This document shows positions 26,344 to 34,061 of a DNA stretch of 64,000 nucleotides, piece by piece. Where the stretch lies: contig CAJURM010000003.1 of assembly GCA_910589025.1 (NCBI GenBank), positions 124,001 through 188,000 of the forward strand. Direction: 5' to 3'. The notes under the pieces are model-generated. The model saw nothing but the letters and a program-made list of their open reading frames with translations, searched no databases and was not told where the DNA came from. The DNA is from an uncultured Odoribacter sp. (GTDB lineage: Bacteria > Bacteroidota > Bacteroidia > Bacteroidales > Marinifilaceae). The translations under genes were made by a program, and so were the position numbers. Position 1 is the stretch's first letter; each line of letters opens with the position of its first letter.

Positions 26344-27600
26344 TTATAATTTCGCTTTCATGATATTGGCGGGAGGACGCTGGTGTCTCAATTCGTTTGC
26401 CATAAATTCAAAGTGCTTGCGGGTGTGGTTGAAAAACATACGGAAGCCCTCACAGAGACAGGAAACAGATTCCCCGTCTTCGTTTTTTACGAATCTGTTT
26501 TTCGGACAATCGCCGCCGCATGCTTTAATGAACGGGCAGTTTCGGCATTGCCGCGACAGCGTGTCCTGTTTCCTCTGTTCAAAAAACAGTTGTTGGTCGC
26601 TTTTCGCCATTTCGGCTATATTTTTTTCAAAGATATTCCCCAGTTTGTAATCCTCAAAGACAAAATGGTCGCAAGTATACACATCTCCGTTGTGTTCAAC
26701 GGCTAAAGAACAGCCGCAATAAGGGGCCATGGAACAGAGACTGGGGTGTTGTCCGGCGTATGCGGCTAAGGTGTTGTCGAAATAGTTGACGAAATAGGTG
26801 CCCACATCGTTTTTTACCCAGATGTCGAAAATGCGGCATAGAAAATTGCCCCAGTCGGTAGCACTGACATTTTCCTCCATGACGGCGGTTGCTTTGTTGT
26901 AGCGGTTGTCTACTATAGAGAGGGGATTGGCCGGGTCGAGGGCGATGCGTTCGGCAATGGGCGTGAACTGCATGAAGCGGCTCCCGATGCTTTTCAGGAA
27001 TTCGTATACAGTGGCGGGTTCTTTGCTGTTGGAGGCATTGACGACCGACATGGTATTGAATTCTACGCCGTGTTTGCGAAACAGCCGGGCACACTCCACC
27101 ACTTTTTCCCAAGAGCCTTGTCCGTTAGGGAAACGCCGGTGGTTGTCATGAAATTTTTTAGGTCCGTCAATCGACAGCCCGCAAAGAAAATGGTTTTCTG
27201 CCAGAAATTCCGCCCATTCGTCGGTAATCAGAGTGCCATTGGTTTGAAAAGAGTTGAGTATTTCTTTTTCCCCGGCATATTTTTTTTGGAGGGTGATGGC
27301 TTTCCGGAAATATTCGATGCCCAAGAGTGTCGGTTCTCCTCCGTGCCACACGAATTCGATTGTCTGTTGCGGTTGGGAGGTGATAAAATCCCGGATGAGT
27401 TTCTCCAATACCTCTTCATTCATCCGGAATGAAGACAGGTTGAATTTTTTCCCGGGATACAGGGCGTCTTTTTCCAGATAGTAACAATAGTCACAATCCA
27501 GATTGCATACCGGACCGGCGGTTTTGACCATGACACTGAAACTGCGGTGCAGTTTCTTCCTCTCCTGTTCAAAAACGAAAGACGCAGTCTGTTTCTCCAT
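26344..27600 (-). CDS. Anaerobic sulfatase-maturating enzyme (radical SAM, SPASM)
   Basis: Converts the active-site Ser or Cys of sulfatases to formylglycine without oxygen. The 418-residue protein has the radical-SAM cluster CNLDCDYC (Cys32, Cys36, Cys39), WHGGEPTLLG and the conserved FQTNGTL. The C-terminal SPASM region has cysteines in CSMAPYCGCSLAVEHNGDVYTCDHF and CRNCPFIKACGGDCPKNRF for two auxiliary 4Fe-4S clusters. It is the counterpart of ChuR/anSME of B. thetaiotaomicron, needed for use of sulfated host glycans. No sulfatase gene is in the window, so it must act on sulfatases encoded elsewhere. It has its own -7 box at 27627-27634. Confidence 0.93.
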   Translation of the reverse strand: MEKQTASFVFEQERKKLHRSFSVMVKTAGPVCNLDCDYCYYLEKDALYPGKKFNLSSFRMNEEVLEKLIRDFITSQPQQTIEFVWHGGEPTLLGIEYFRKAITLQKKYAGEKEILNSFQTNGTLITDEWAEFLAENHFLCGLSIDGPKKFHDNHRRFPNGQGSWEKVVECARLFRKHGVEFNTMSVVNASNSKEPATVYEFLKSIGSRFMQFTPIAERIALDPANPLSIVDNRYNKATAVMEENVSATDWGNFLCRIFDIWVKNDVGTYFVNYFDNTLAAYAGQHPSLCSMAPYCGCSLAVEHNGDVYTCDHFVFEDYKLGNIFEKNIAEMAKSDQQLFFEQRKQDTLSRQCRNCPFIKACGGDCPKNRFVKNEDGESVSCLCEGFRMFFNHTRKHFEFMANELRHQRPPANIMKAKL

Positions 27601-27626
27601 ATTCTTTTCTGTGTGGTTTTGTTGTT

Positions 27627-27634
27627 CAAAAGTA
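27627..27634 (-). promoter_or_regulatory. -7 promoter box of the anSME gene
   Basis: The minus strand reads TACTTTTG, an exact TAnnTTTG match, 27 bp before the start codon. It lies between the gene and the hairpin terminator at 27637-27665. Confidence 0.5.
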
Positions 27635-27636
27635 AT

Positions 27637-27665
27637 AAAAAAAACTCCTTGCGGGAGGCAAGGAG
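27637..27665 (-). terminator. Strong intrinsic terminator with no assigned upstream gene
   Basis: Read on the minus strand, an 8-bp stem (ctccttgc 27645-27652 with gcaaggag 27658-27665, 5-nt loop) is followed by T8. The only minus-strand gene nearby, anSME, begins after it, and the next gene (27889) is on the plus strand. It must therefore end a transcript starting somewhere to its right, perhaps a small RNA in 27666-27888 or antisense transcription. No promoter box or ORF for it could be found. Confidence 0.7.
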
Positions 27666-27864
27666 CGACACAAGATCTGTAAAATTGTGTTATTGTTATA
27701 GGTTAGTCGAGTTATGTTTCTGTAAGTCAAACGGGGGAAATGTGCCGGAGGTTTCAGTTTTTCGTAATTTATTTGGGAAAATGCGTTTGATGAGCGGAAA
27801 GACGGTGTCGGCGAGGGCGGTTGGGGAATAGAGGGAAAGAGATGCAGGGATGGAGGATTATTTG

Positions 27865-27872
27865 TAATTTTG
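27865..27872 (+). promoter_or_regulatory. -7 promoter box of the amidotransferase-like gene
   Basis: TAATTTTG is an exact TAnnTTTG match ending 16 bp before the ATG at 27889. This makes a very short leader, or favours one of the later ATGs (27898, 27901). Confidence 0.45.
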
Positions 27873-27888
27873 CCGCAACCTTACTGAA

Positions 27889-28629
27889 ATGAATGTTATG
27901 ATGAAGAAACCGCTGATTGGAATAACGACCGGTTTGTTTACGGTGGAAACAGGTGTTTTTGCCGGGATGGAAAGAGTGTATGTGAACAGGGATTATGTAG
28001 ATGCAGTGGAAAGGGCCGGGGGTATTCCTTTGCTTTTGCCTCCCTTGGAAGATGAAGAGGCACAAACTCATTTTGCCGCTTTGTGTGACGGATTCCTTTT
28101 TTCGGGGGGAATAGATGTGAATCCGCTGTTGTACGGGCGTGACCCTCATGCAGCCCTGGGGAATGTCAATACACACTGGGACCGGGCAGAGCTGGCCTTG
28201 TTGGGGCGGGTTTTGAATACGGACAAACCGATTTTGGCGGTTTGCAGGGGGCATCAATTGTTGAATGTTGCTTGTGGCGGAACTTTGTACCAAGATCTTT
28301 CGGAAATGCCGCAGCCTGTTTTCAGGCATAGCCAGTTGGCCAACCGGGCAGATCGTATTCATACGGTTCGCATTGTAACGGATTCGCTCTTGGGTGATAT
28401 TTTCGGCGACACTTTATTTGTGAACAGTTTTCATCATCAGACCTTGTGGGAGGTAGGGAAAGGTTTGCGTGTAACGGCCCGTTCCGGGGATGGGGTGATT
28501 GAGGCTGTGGAAATGGAAAGTAAACCCTTTGTAGTCGGGGTGCAATGGCATCCGGAAATGCTGTTGACAGCTTCCGGCGACATGCTTCCTTTGTTTGAGC
28601 GGTTTGTTCAGACGGCGGGGAGGGCTTGA
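27889..28629 (+). CDS. Class I glutamine-amidotransferase-like hydrolase (peptidase C26, PuuD-like)
   Basis: The 246-residue alpha/beta hydrolase has a Cys-His-Glu triad. The N-terminus KPLIGITTGLF is typical of gamma-glutamyl-gamma-aminobutyrate hydrolase (PuuD) relatives. FSGGIDVNPLLYG follows, then the nucleophile elbow PILAVCRGHQLLNV, a conserved NSFHHQ segment and VQWHPEM with the catalytic histidine. PuuD-family enzymes cleave gamma-glutamyl amides, such as intermediates of putrescine breakdown. No other puu gene is adjacent, so the true substrate is open. It converges with the methyltransferase gene with a single base between the stop codons. Confidence 0.87.
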   Translation: MNVMMKKPLIGITTGLFTVETGVFAGMERVYVNRDYVDAVERAGGIPLLLPPLEDEEAQTHFAALCDGFLFSGGIDVNPLLYGRDPHAALGNVNTHWDRAELALLGRVLNTDKPILAVCRGHQLLNVACGGTLYQDLSEMPQPVFRHSQLANRADRIHTVRIVTDSLLGDIFGDTLFVNSFHHQTLWEVGKGLRVTARSGDGVIEAVEMESKPFVVGVQWHPEMLLTASGDMLPLFERFVQTAGRA

Positions 28630-28630
28630 T

Positions 28631-29440
28631 TTACAAGTCGGAGGCGATGTAAAACAGGTCGAAACAGTGGTCTTCCACCGGAGCCAAATAATAGTCGTCC
28701 TTGGTGATGTTTTGTACCAGGGCGGTATTTTGGTTCAGTAAACGGTGCCTGTTGATGCGGTTGAGGATGTCATAGGGGATGCGTAAGAGTTGGCGGGGGA
28801 GCCGGTATTGCAGTTTAAGGATGTCGTAGCGTACGATTTTGTTGACGGAGGCTTTGTTTTTTTCGTAATAGGTCATGATTTTTTCATTTCCGAAGACGCC
28901 GTATTTTTCTACGGATCTGAAATAGCGGGAAAGCAAGGTGTCAAACTGGGCAGGGGTATATTCCCGGACATGCCACGGATTGCGCGTCAGTGACATCAGG
29001 ATGTTCGGGGTGGCAATGATGAGTTTGCCTCCGGGTTTGAGGATGCGTTTGACTTCCTGAATAAACAAGTGGTCCTTTTTTATGTGTTCAATAACCTGGA
29101 AAGTAATCACGAAATCAAAATAACCGTCAGGGAAAGCCGGATTGTTTTTTTGCGGGAACTTCTGGCAGATAAACCGGACGTTTCCTTTTTTTATGTGGGT
29201 AAACGACTCTTTGGGGTGTTTGTCAAGAGTGGTGAATTCCGTAGCCTTGTCTGCAATAATGTCTACTCCGTAACCGTCACCGGTGCCGATTTCCAGTACC
29301 CGTCCGTGGACGAGTTCCGCCGCTTTGAGGTAGGCCAGCAGGGAGCGCTGAAAAACATAATTGTCTGAAAGATTGCTTGCTGATACTCTCTCTGCTGTTT
29401 GTAGAATTTTTGTTTTCATAAAAGGCTGCTTTGTTTTCAT
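28631..29440 (-). CDS. Class I SAM-dependent methyltransferase
   Basis: The 269-residue protein (262 if the second start, MKTKILQ at 29419, is used) has a Rossmann methyltransferase core of the Methyltransf_11 type. Motif I is VLEIGTGDGYG, then TTLDKHP for the acidic ribose-binding position, FDFVITFQVIEHI for motif II, and RILKPGGKLIIATPN for motif III. The C-terminal 90 residues are basic and resemble the extension seen in envelope- or sugar-related methyltransferases, but the acceptor is unknown. It lies downstream of the tRNA cluster terminator on the same strand. Confidence 0.8.
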   Translation of the reverse strand: MKTKQPFMKTKILQTAERVSASNLSDNYVFQRSLLAYLKAAELVHGRVLEIGTGDGYGVDIIADKATEFTTLDKHPKESFTHIKKGNVRFICQKFPQKNNPAFPDGYFDFVITFQVIEHIKKDHLFIQEVKRILKPGGKLIIATPNILMSLTRNPWHVREYTPAQFDTLLSRYFRSVEKYGVFGNEKIMTYYEKNKASVNKIVRYDILKLQYRLPRQLLRIPYDILNRINRHRLLNQNTALVQNITKDDYYLAPVEDHCFDLFYIASDL

Positions 29441-29445
29441 TCAAA

Positions 29446-29482
29446 CAAAAAAAGGAAGTTAAATCTGATAACTTCCTTTTTT
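29446..29482 (-). terminator. Terminator of the tRNA operon
   Basis: The arms aaaaaaggaagtta (29448-29461) and taacttcctttttt (29469-29482) form a 14-bp stem with a 7-nt loop. The adjacent A run on the plus strand reads as T on the minus strand, 3 bp beyond the tRNA-Leu 3' end. Confidence 0.8.
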
Positions 29483-29484
29483 AG

Positions 29485-29569
29485 TACTCGAGGCGGGACT
29501 TGAACCCGCACAGCCGCAATGGCCACAGGATTTTAAGTCCTGCGTGTCTACCAGTTCCACCACTCGAGC
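29485..29569 (-). tRNA. tRNA-Leu (anticodon TAA)
   Basis: On the minus strand an 85-nt cloverleaf has acceptor arm GCTCGAG/CTCGAGT, D arm with TGGTGGAACTGGTAGACA, anticodon stem CAGGA/TCCTG with loop CTTAAAA (anticodon TAA), the long class-II variable arm TGGCCATTGCGGCT, and T arm GCGGGTTCAAGTCCCGC. Discriminator is A73; CCA is not encoded. Confidence 0.95.
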
Positions 29570-29584
29570 ATCCTCCGTAGAGAG

Positions 29585-29657
<73 letters not shown>

Positions 29658-29717
29658 GTATATTTAAAATTGCTCTTGGTTTCGTGTTTCTTGCCAAGGT
29701 CGGATTTTGTATCTGAG

Positions 29718-29754
29718 GGGCAAGGTTGTACTCTACCAACTGAGCTATTTTCGC
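29718..29754 (-). pseudogene. Truncated tRNA-Gly(GCC) remnant
   Basis: The minus strand from 29754 repeats the first 36 bases of the intact tRNA-Gly (acceptor 5' strand, D arm and anticodon arm up to TTGCC) with only two substitutions, then diverges. The anticodon 3' strand, T arm and acceptor 3' strand are missing. About 15 bp farther along, a 14-nt piece of the near-palindromic anticodon arm (29690-29703) reappears. This is a broken second copy of a tandem tRNA pair. Confidence 0.85.
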
Positions 29755-29816
29755 GTGTGTTGTTTTTGCGGAACTTTTCTCAAAATTGAAAAAGAACGTG
29801 CTTTCTTTAGCGAGTG

Positions 29817-29824
29817 CAAATATA
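29817..29824 (-). promoter_or_regulatory. -7 promoter box of the tRNA operon
   Basis: The minus strand reads TATATTTG, an exact consensus match, 62 bp upstream of the tRNA-Gly remnant. Transcription would run through the remnant, then tRNA-Gly and tRNA-Leu. Confidence 0.5.
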
Positions 29825-29920
29825 ATGTGTTTTTTTAGTTTGCACAATAGCTGCGTACTTTTTTTCTTTTTTCTGGAATTATTTTGAGGAAGGACGGGCG
29901 GAGTAGTCGGGAGAGAGAAT

Positions 29921-29951
29921 TTTGTGACACAATGAATTATTATTATCTTTG
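29921..29951 (+). promoter_or_regulatory. Upstream promoter of the ftsX operon
   Basis: TTTG (29921-29924), a 19-bp spacer and TATCTTTG (29944-29951) form one of the best matches in the window to the Bacteroidetes sigma-ABfr consensus. It lies 96 bp before the ftsX start. Confidence 0.6.
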
Positions 29952-29992
29952 ACTCCGTCTTAGATACTCTTGCTCGGCAAAAACAAATAAAA

Positions 29993-30025
29993 TTTGCTTT
30001 TGCTCTCGGCTTATTCGTATCTTTG
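29993..30025 (+). promoter_or_regulatory. Proximal promoter of the ftsX operon
   Basis: TTTG (29993-29996), a 21-bp spacer and TATCTTTG (30018-30025) lie 22 bp before the ATG. Together with the element at 29921 this suggests two tandem promoters. Confidence 0.6.
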
Positions 30026-30047
30026 CAGAACTTTAAAGTGACGAAAA

Positions 30048-30908
30048 ATGTCGGCAAAAAGACGAGTTGCAGGATCTTATTTTGTTTCCACCCTCAGTAT
30101 CGCTTTGGTATTGGTGGTCGTGGGCATATTGGTGTTTATTTTGTTGAATGCCCGTTCCATTTCCGAACATGTGAAGCAGAATATCGGTTTTTCCATTATC
30201 GTGAAGGACAATGTGAATGAAGCCGAAATAAAGAAAATGCAAAAGATATTGGATACCAAGTCTTTTGTGGCATCTTCTGTTTTCGTCAGCAAGGACGAGG
30301 CGGCCCGGGAGTTTAAGAAGGAACTGGGCGAAGATTTCGAGCAGATTTTGGGGTACAACCCTTTGTTGCCTTCCATTGAGATAAAGTTGAATCCGCTGTA
30401 TGCCAATAACGATTCGTTGGTGATGATTGAAAAGCGGCTGGCGGCTTATGATGTGATACAGGAGGTGTCCTATCAGAAATCTTTGGTGGAGTATATCAAT
30501 GACAATATCCGTAAAATAAGTATCATCTTGCTGATTGCCGGAGCAGCGCTGGTGTTGATCTCCTTTACGTTGATCCGGAATACGATTCATCTTTCGGTGT
30601 ATTCCCAGCGTTTTCTGATCAAGACGATGCAGTTGGTGGGGGCGAAGCCTTTTTTCATCTGTAGGCCTTTCATTCATAATAATGTGTGGTTCGGTTTTTT
30701 CGGCAGCATGTTTGCCAATATGGTGTTGTTGCTGGCCGTTTATTTTCTGCAAAAAGAGGTGGGGGGCGTCATAGATATCATGAACAAGGATTTGCTGATA
30801 GTGATGGTGGTTTTTGTTTTTGTGTCGGGTATTTTTTTGTCCTTTATCTCCTCCTGGCTTTCGGTGAGGAAGTATTTGAATACGGATCTGAATGATCTTT
30901 ACGGATGA
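30048..30908 (+). CDS. ftsX: Cell division protein FtsX
   Basis: Transmembrane half of the FtsEX ABC-type complex that couples division to activation of periplasmic peptidoglycan hydrolases. The 286-residue protein has a basic N-terminus (MSAKRRVAGSYF), a first helix (about 15-35) and a periplasmic loop (about 40-165) containing the sORF-independent FtsX pattern FVSKDEAAREFKKELGEDF. Three further helices form the FtsX-permease domain at the C-terminus. FtsE is not adjacent, as is common in Bacteroidetes. It is the first gene of the conserved block ftsX-DUF3098-uppP-truB-queA. Confidence 0.93.
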   Translation: MSAKRRVAGSYFVSTLSIALVLVVVGILVFILLNARSISEHVKQNIGFSIIVKDNVNEAEIKKMQKILDTKSFVASSVFVSKDEAAREFKKELGEDFEQILGYNPLLPSIEIKLNPLYANNDSLVMIEKRLAAYDVIQEVSYQKSLVEYINDNIRKISIILLIAGAALVLISFTLIRNTIHLSVYSQRFLIKTMQLVGAKPFFICRPFIHNNVWFGFFGSMFANMVLLLAVYFLQKEVGGVIDIMNKDLLIVMVVFVFVSGIFLSFISSWLSVRKYLNTDLNDLYG

Positions 30909-30937
30909 TAGATAGTTGAGAGAAAAACTAATAAAAT

Positions 30938-31213
30938 ATGGCAGTAAAAAATAATTTGAAGAAACCGGTTGCGGAGAATAAAGCCGGATTCCCGATTCCG
31001 GAAGGGAACTATAAAATGATATTGATTGGTTTTGCAATCGTGGTGTTGGGTTTTATTTTGATGATGGGTGGAGGAAGTGAAGACCCGAATCAGTTCAATT
31101 ATGATATATTCAGTTTCCGGAGAATCACCTTGGCGCCGATTGTTGTCCTGGCAGGCTTTGGTTTTGTTTTTTGGGCAATTATGAGAAAGCCGAAAAAAGA
31201 GATAAAAGATTGA
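30938..31213 (+). CDS. DUF3098 small membrane protein
   Basis: The 91-residue protein is found only in Bacteroidetes, nearly always between ftsX and uppP. Two transmembrane helices (about 27-43 and 66-84) flank a short loop with GGGSEDPNQFNYDIFSFRR. The N-terminus carries the pattern FPIPEGNYKMILIG that defines the family. Function is unknown; its fixed position suggests a role linked to division or envelope assembly. It lies 29 bp after ftsX. Confidence 0.88.
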   Translation: MAVKNNLKKPVAENKAGFPIPEGNYKMILIGFAIVVLGFILMMGGGSEDPNQFNYDIFSFRRITLAPIVVLAGFGFVFWAIMRKPKKEIKD

Positions 31214-31251
31214 TGTCCGCAGGGGCTATTTTTGTTTAATATTCAATAGGT

Positions 31252-32040
31252 ATGGATTGGATTGAAGCATTGGTGCTTGGAGTTATCCAGGGACTAACAG
31301 AGTTTTTGCCTGTGAGCAGTTCCGGGCATCTTCAGATTTTCAGTGCATTGTTTGGTATACAGGGGGAGGAGAATCTGGCTTTTGCTGTTGTGGTGCATGC
31401 GGCTACGGTTTGCAGTACGATTGTGGTGTTATGGAAAGAGATTGCAGCTTTGTTTGGTGGTTTGTTTAAATTCCGTTGGAATGAAGAGACGTTATATGTA
31501 GCGAAAATTGCCGTTTCCATGATTCCGGTAGCCATTGTCGGACTTTTCTTTAAGGATGCTGTGGAGGAACTGTTTGGTTCGGGCTTGTTGGTGGTGGGGG
31601 TAGCTTTGCTTGTTACTGCTGTTTTGCTTGCTTTTGCTTATTATGCAAAACCCCGTCAGAAAACGGTCATTTCTTTTCGGGATGCGCTGGTGATTGGGGT
31701 GGCACAGGCATGTGCTGTTATTCCCGGCCTTTCGCGTTCGGGTTCTACGATAGCGACTGGTATTCTGTTGGGAAACAACAAGGAACGGGTGGCCAAGTTC
31801 TCTTTTTTGATGGTCTTGGTGCCGATTTTGGGAGAGGCGTTGCTGGAGCTGATGAAGGGTGATTTTGCGCAGGCAGAAAGCGGAATTTCCGCTCTCTCCT
31901 TGGTTGTCGGTTTCTGTGCAGCTTTTGTCTCCGGATATTTTGCTTGCAGCTGGATGATTAATTTGGTGAAAAAGGGAAAACTGATCTGGTTTGCTTTGTA
32001 TTGCCTTGTGGTGGGTGTCGTTGTCCTGATATTGCATTGA
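31252..32040 (+). CDS. uppP: Undecaprenyl-diphosphate phosphatase
   Basis: Integral-membrane BacA-type phosphatase that recycles undecaprenyl diphosphate to the monophosphate carrier used in peptidoglycan and O-antigen synthesis; it confers bacitracin tolerance. The 262-residue protein has about eight helices. The two inverted-repeat active-site motifs are visible: GLTEFLPVSSSGHL (about residues 15-28, Glu and Ser) and PGLSRSGSTIATG (about 158-170, with the essential Arg). It is the third gene of the ftsX block; truB starts 1 bp after its stop, so the two are translationally close. Confidence 0.95.
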   Translation: MDWIEALVLGVIQGLTEFLPVSSSGHLQIFSALFGIQGEENLAFAVVVHAATVCSTIVVLWKEIAALFGGLFKFRWNEETLYVAKIAVSMIPVAIVGLFFKDAVEELFGSGLLVVGVALLVTAVLLAFAYYAKPRQKTVISFRDALVIGVAQACAVIPGLSRSGSTIATGILLGNNKERVAKFSFLMVLVPILGEALLELMKGDFAQAESGISALSLVVGFCAAFVSGYFACSWMINLVKKGKLIWFALYCLVVGVVVLILH

Positions 32041-32041
32041 T

Positions 32042-32743
32042 ATGGTGTTGTTTAAGGAAGACGGAGATTATCGGGAAGGGGCGTTGGTGCTGGTTGATAA
32101 ACCTTTGCACTGGACTTCTTTTGATGTAGTGAACAAAATCCGTTGGTGTCTGCGGTCGAAGTGCGGCAAGCTGAAAGTAGGACATGCCGGGACACTGGAT
32201 CCGTTGGCTACGGGTTTGGTGATTGTATGTACCGGGCGTTGGACAAAGGAAATCGAAAGCTATATGGGACAGCAGAAGGAGTATGTGGCGCAGCTGACAT
32301 TCGGGGGGACGACGCCTTCTTACGATTTGGAAACGGCTGTGGAAGGTGATTATCCTTATCAACATATTACGCGGGAATACCTTGCTTCTGTTATTGAGCA
32401 GTTTGTCGGGGAAGTGGACCAGGTTCCTCCGGTGTTTTCGGCGGTGAGGGTGGACGGTGTCCGGGCGTATGAAAAAGCCCGGAAAGGCAAGGGACCTGAA
32501 ATGCAGTCCCGTAAGGTGTACATCAAAGAGATTGAGATTGTCCGCTTCGAGCTGCCTGTTGTGGAATTAAGGATTGTTTGCGGAAAAGGGACGTACATCC
32601 GTTCTTTGGCAAATGACCTGGGAAAAGCTTGCCGGAGTGGGGCTTATTTGTCAGCTTTACGCCGTACGGCTATCGGGGATTTCCGGGTGGAGAATGCAAA
32701 CAATATGGAGGATTTGGTTGCTTATTTGCAAGAAAAGCCGTAA
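32042..32743 (+). CDS. truB: tRNA pseudouridine-55 synthase
   Basis: Isomerises U55 in the T loop of elongator tRNAs. The 233-residue protein has the catalytic-domain start LVDKPLHWTSFDVVNK, the catalytic aspartate in GHAGTLDPLATGLV (about residues 50-63), and the later motifs FGGTTPSYDLE, QVPPVFSAVRVDG and CGKGTYIRSLANDLG. It lacks a C-terminal PUA extension, as is normal for Bacteroidetes TruB. It lies 1 bp after uppP. Confidence 0.95.
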   Translation: MVLFKEDGDYREGALVLVDKPLHWTSFDVVNKIRWCLRSKCGKLKVGHAGTLDPLATGLVIVCTGRWTKEIESYMGQQKEYVAQLTFGGTTPSYDLETAVEGDYPYQHITREYLASVIEQFVGEVDQVPPVFSAVRVDGVRAYEKARKGKGPEMQSRKVYIKEIEIVRFELPVVELRIVCGKGTYIRSLANDLGKACRSGAYLSALRRTAIGDFRVENANNMEDLVAYLQEKP

Positions 32744-32846
32744 ATTGCGCAACTTATTTTTATTTATATTGGAATATTCTTATGTGGTAAGGGTGTTCCT
32801 TGATTTTTTTCTTGGTATAAAACAGACATAATATAAGGATTTTACT

Positions 32847-33896
32847 ATGAAGTTATCTAAGTTTAAATTCAAATTACCTACGGAGTTGATAGCACTGCAT
32901 CCGGCTGAAAACCGGGATGAATGTAGGTTGATGGTTTTAAACAAAAAAACAGGGCAGATTGAACACAAGGTGTTTAAAGATATACTTGATTATTTTGATG
33001 AGAAAGATGTGTTTGTGTTTAATGACACAAAGGTTTTTCCGGCCCGTTTGTATGGAAATAAGGAGAAGACCGGTGCGGAGATTGAGGTTTTTTTGTTGAG
33101 GGAGCTGAACAGGGATTTGCGGATATGGGATGTGTTGGTGGATCCGGCACGTAAAATCCGTATCGGAAATAAGTTGTATTTCGGTGAGGATGACAGTCTG
33201 GTGGCTGAAGTGATTGATAATACCACTTCACGGGGGCGTACGTTGCGGTTTTTGTTTGACGGGGAGTATGACGAGTTCAAAAAGATATTGTACGGATTGG
33301 GTGAAACGCCGCTCCCTAAGAGTATAGAACGGAAAGTGGAGCCTGAGGATGCGGAAAGGTATCAGACCATTTTTGCTAAAAATGAAGGGGCTGTAGCAGC
33401 GCCTACTGCAGGTTTGCATTTTAGCCGGGAATTGATGAAGAGATTGGAGATCAAGGGTATTAATTTTGCTTTTTTGACTTTACATGTGGGGCTGGGTAAT
33501 TTCCGGGAAGTTGATGTGGAGGATTTGACGAAGCATAAGATGGACTCGGAACAGATTTTTGTCGGTCCCGATGTGGTGAAATATGTGAATGAGGCAAAAG
33601 ATGAGAAACGGAAAGTGTGTGCCGTAGGTACAACCGTTGTTAGGACATTGGAAAGCTGTGTGACGACCAAGGGACGTTTGACGGCTTTTGAAGGATGGAC
33701 AAACAAGTTTATTTTCCCTCCTTACGATTTCAGTGTTCCCGATGCGTTTGTTTCTAATTTTCACCTTCCTTTTTCTACTTTGTTGATGATGGTTGCTGCT
33801 TTCGGAGGGTATGAGCAGGTGATGAATGCCTACGATGTGGCCGTGAAAGAAAAATATCAATTCGGAGCTTACGGGGATGCGATGCTGATTATTTAA
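32847..33896 (+). CDS. queA: S-adenosylmethionine:tRNA ribosyltransferase-isomerase
   Basis: Transfers the ribose of SAM to 7-aminomethyl-7-deazaguanine in tRNA, making epoxyqueuosine. The 349-residue protein starts MKLSKFKFKLPTELIALHPAENRDECRLMVL and has VFNDTKVFPARLYG, the TAGLHF motif (AAPTAGLHFSRELM, about residue 185), HVGLGNFREVDVEDL and NFHLPFSTLLMMVAAFGG near the end, all typical of QueA. It is 103 bp downstream of truB and ends the block with a terminator. Confidence 0.96.
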   Translation: MKLSKFKFKLPTELIALHPAENRDECRLMVLNKKTGQIEHKVFKDILDYFDEKDVFVFNDTKVFPARLYGNKEKTGAEIEVFLLRELNRDLRIWDVLVDPARKIRIGNKLYFGEDDSLVAEVIDNTTSRGRTLRFLFDGEYDEFKKILYGLGETPLPKSIERKVEPEDAERYQTIFAKNEGAVAAPTAGLHFSRELMKRLEIKGINFAFLTLHVGLGNFREVDVEDLTKHKMDSEQIFVGPDVVKYVNEAKDEKRKVCAVGTTVVRTLESCVTTKGRLTAFEGWTNKFIFPPYDFSVPDAFVSNFHLPFSTLLMMVAAFGGYEQVMNAYDVAVKEKYQFGAYGDAMLII

Positions 33897-33922
33897 TTGG
33901 CAGGCCTGTAGGGAAGAAATTA

Positions 33923-33947
33923 AAGAGAGCCATCGGCTCTCTTTTTT
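33923..33947 (+). terminator. Terminator of queA
   Basis: aagagagcc (33923-33931), loop atc, ggctctctt (33935-33943), followed by a run of T. Confidence 0.85.
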
Positions 33948-33959
33948 CGTATTATTTTG

Positions 33960-33967
33960 TAGATTTG
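33960..33967 (+). promoter_or_regulatory. -7 promoter box of the GH123-like gene
   Basis: TAGATTTG matches TAnnTTTG exactly, 94 bp before the start codon, directly after the queA terminator. No -33 TTTG is seen. Confidence 0.4.
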
Positions 33968-34061
33968 TACAATGTGCTTTTGGGGGAGGTACATGGTAGA
34001 GGCAGAATGTGGTGCAAGGTGTTGTTTTTGATGTAATTATAAACTGCTAAATAATTAAAGT

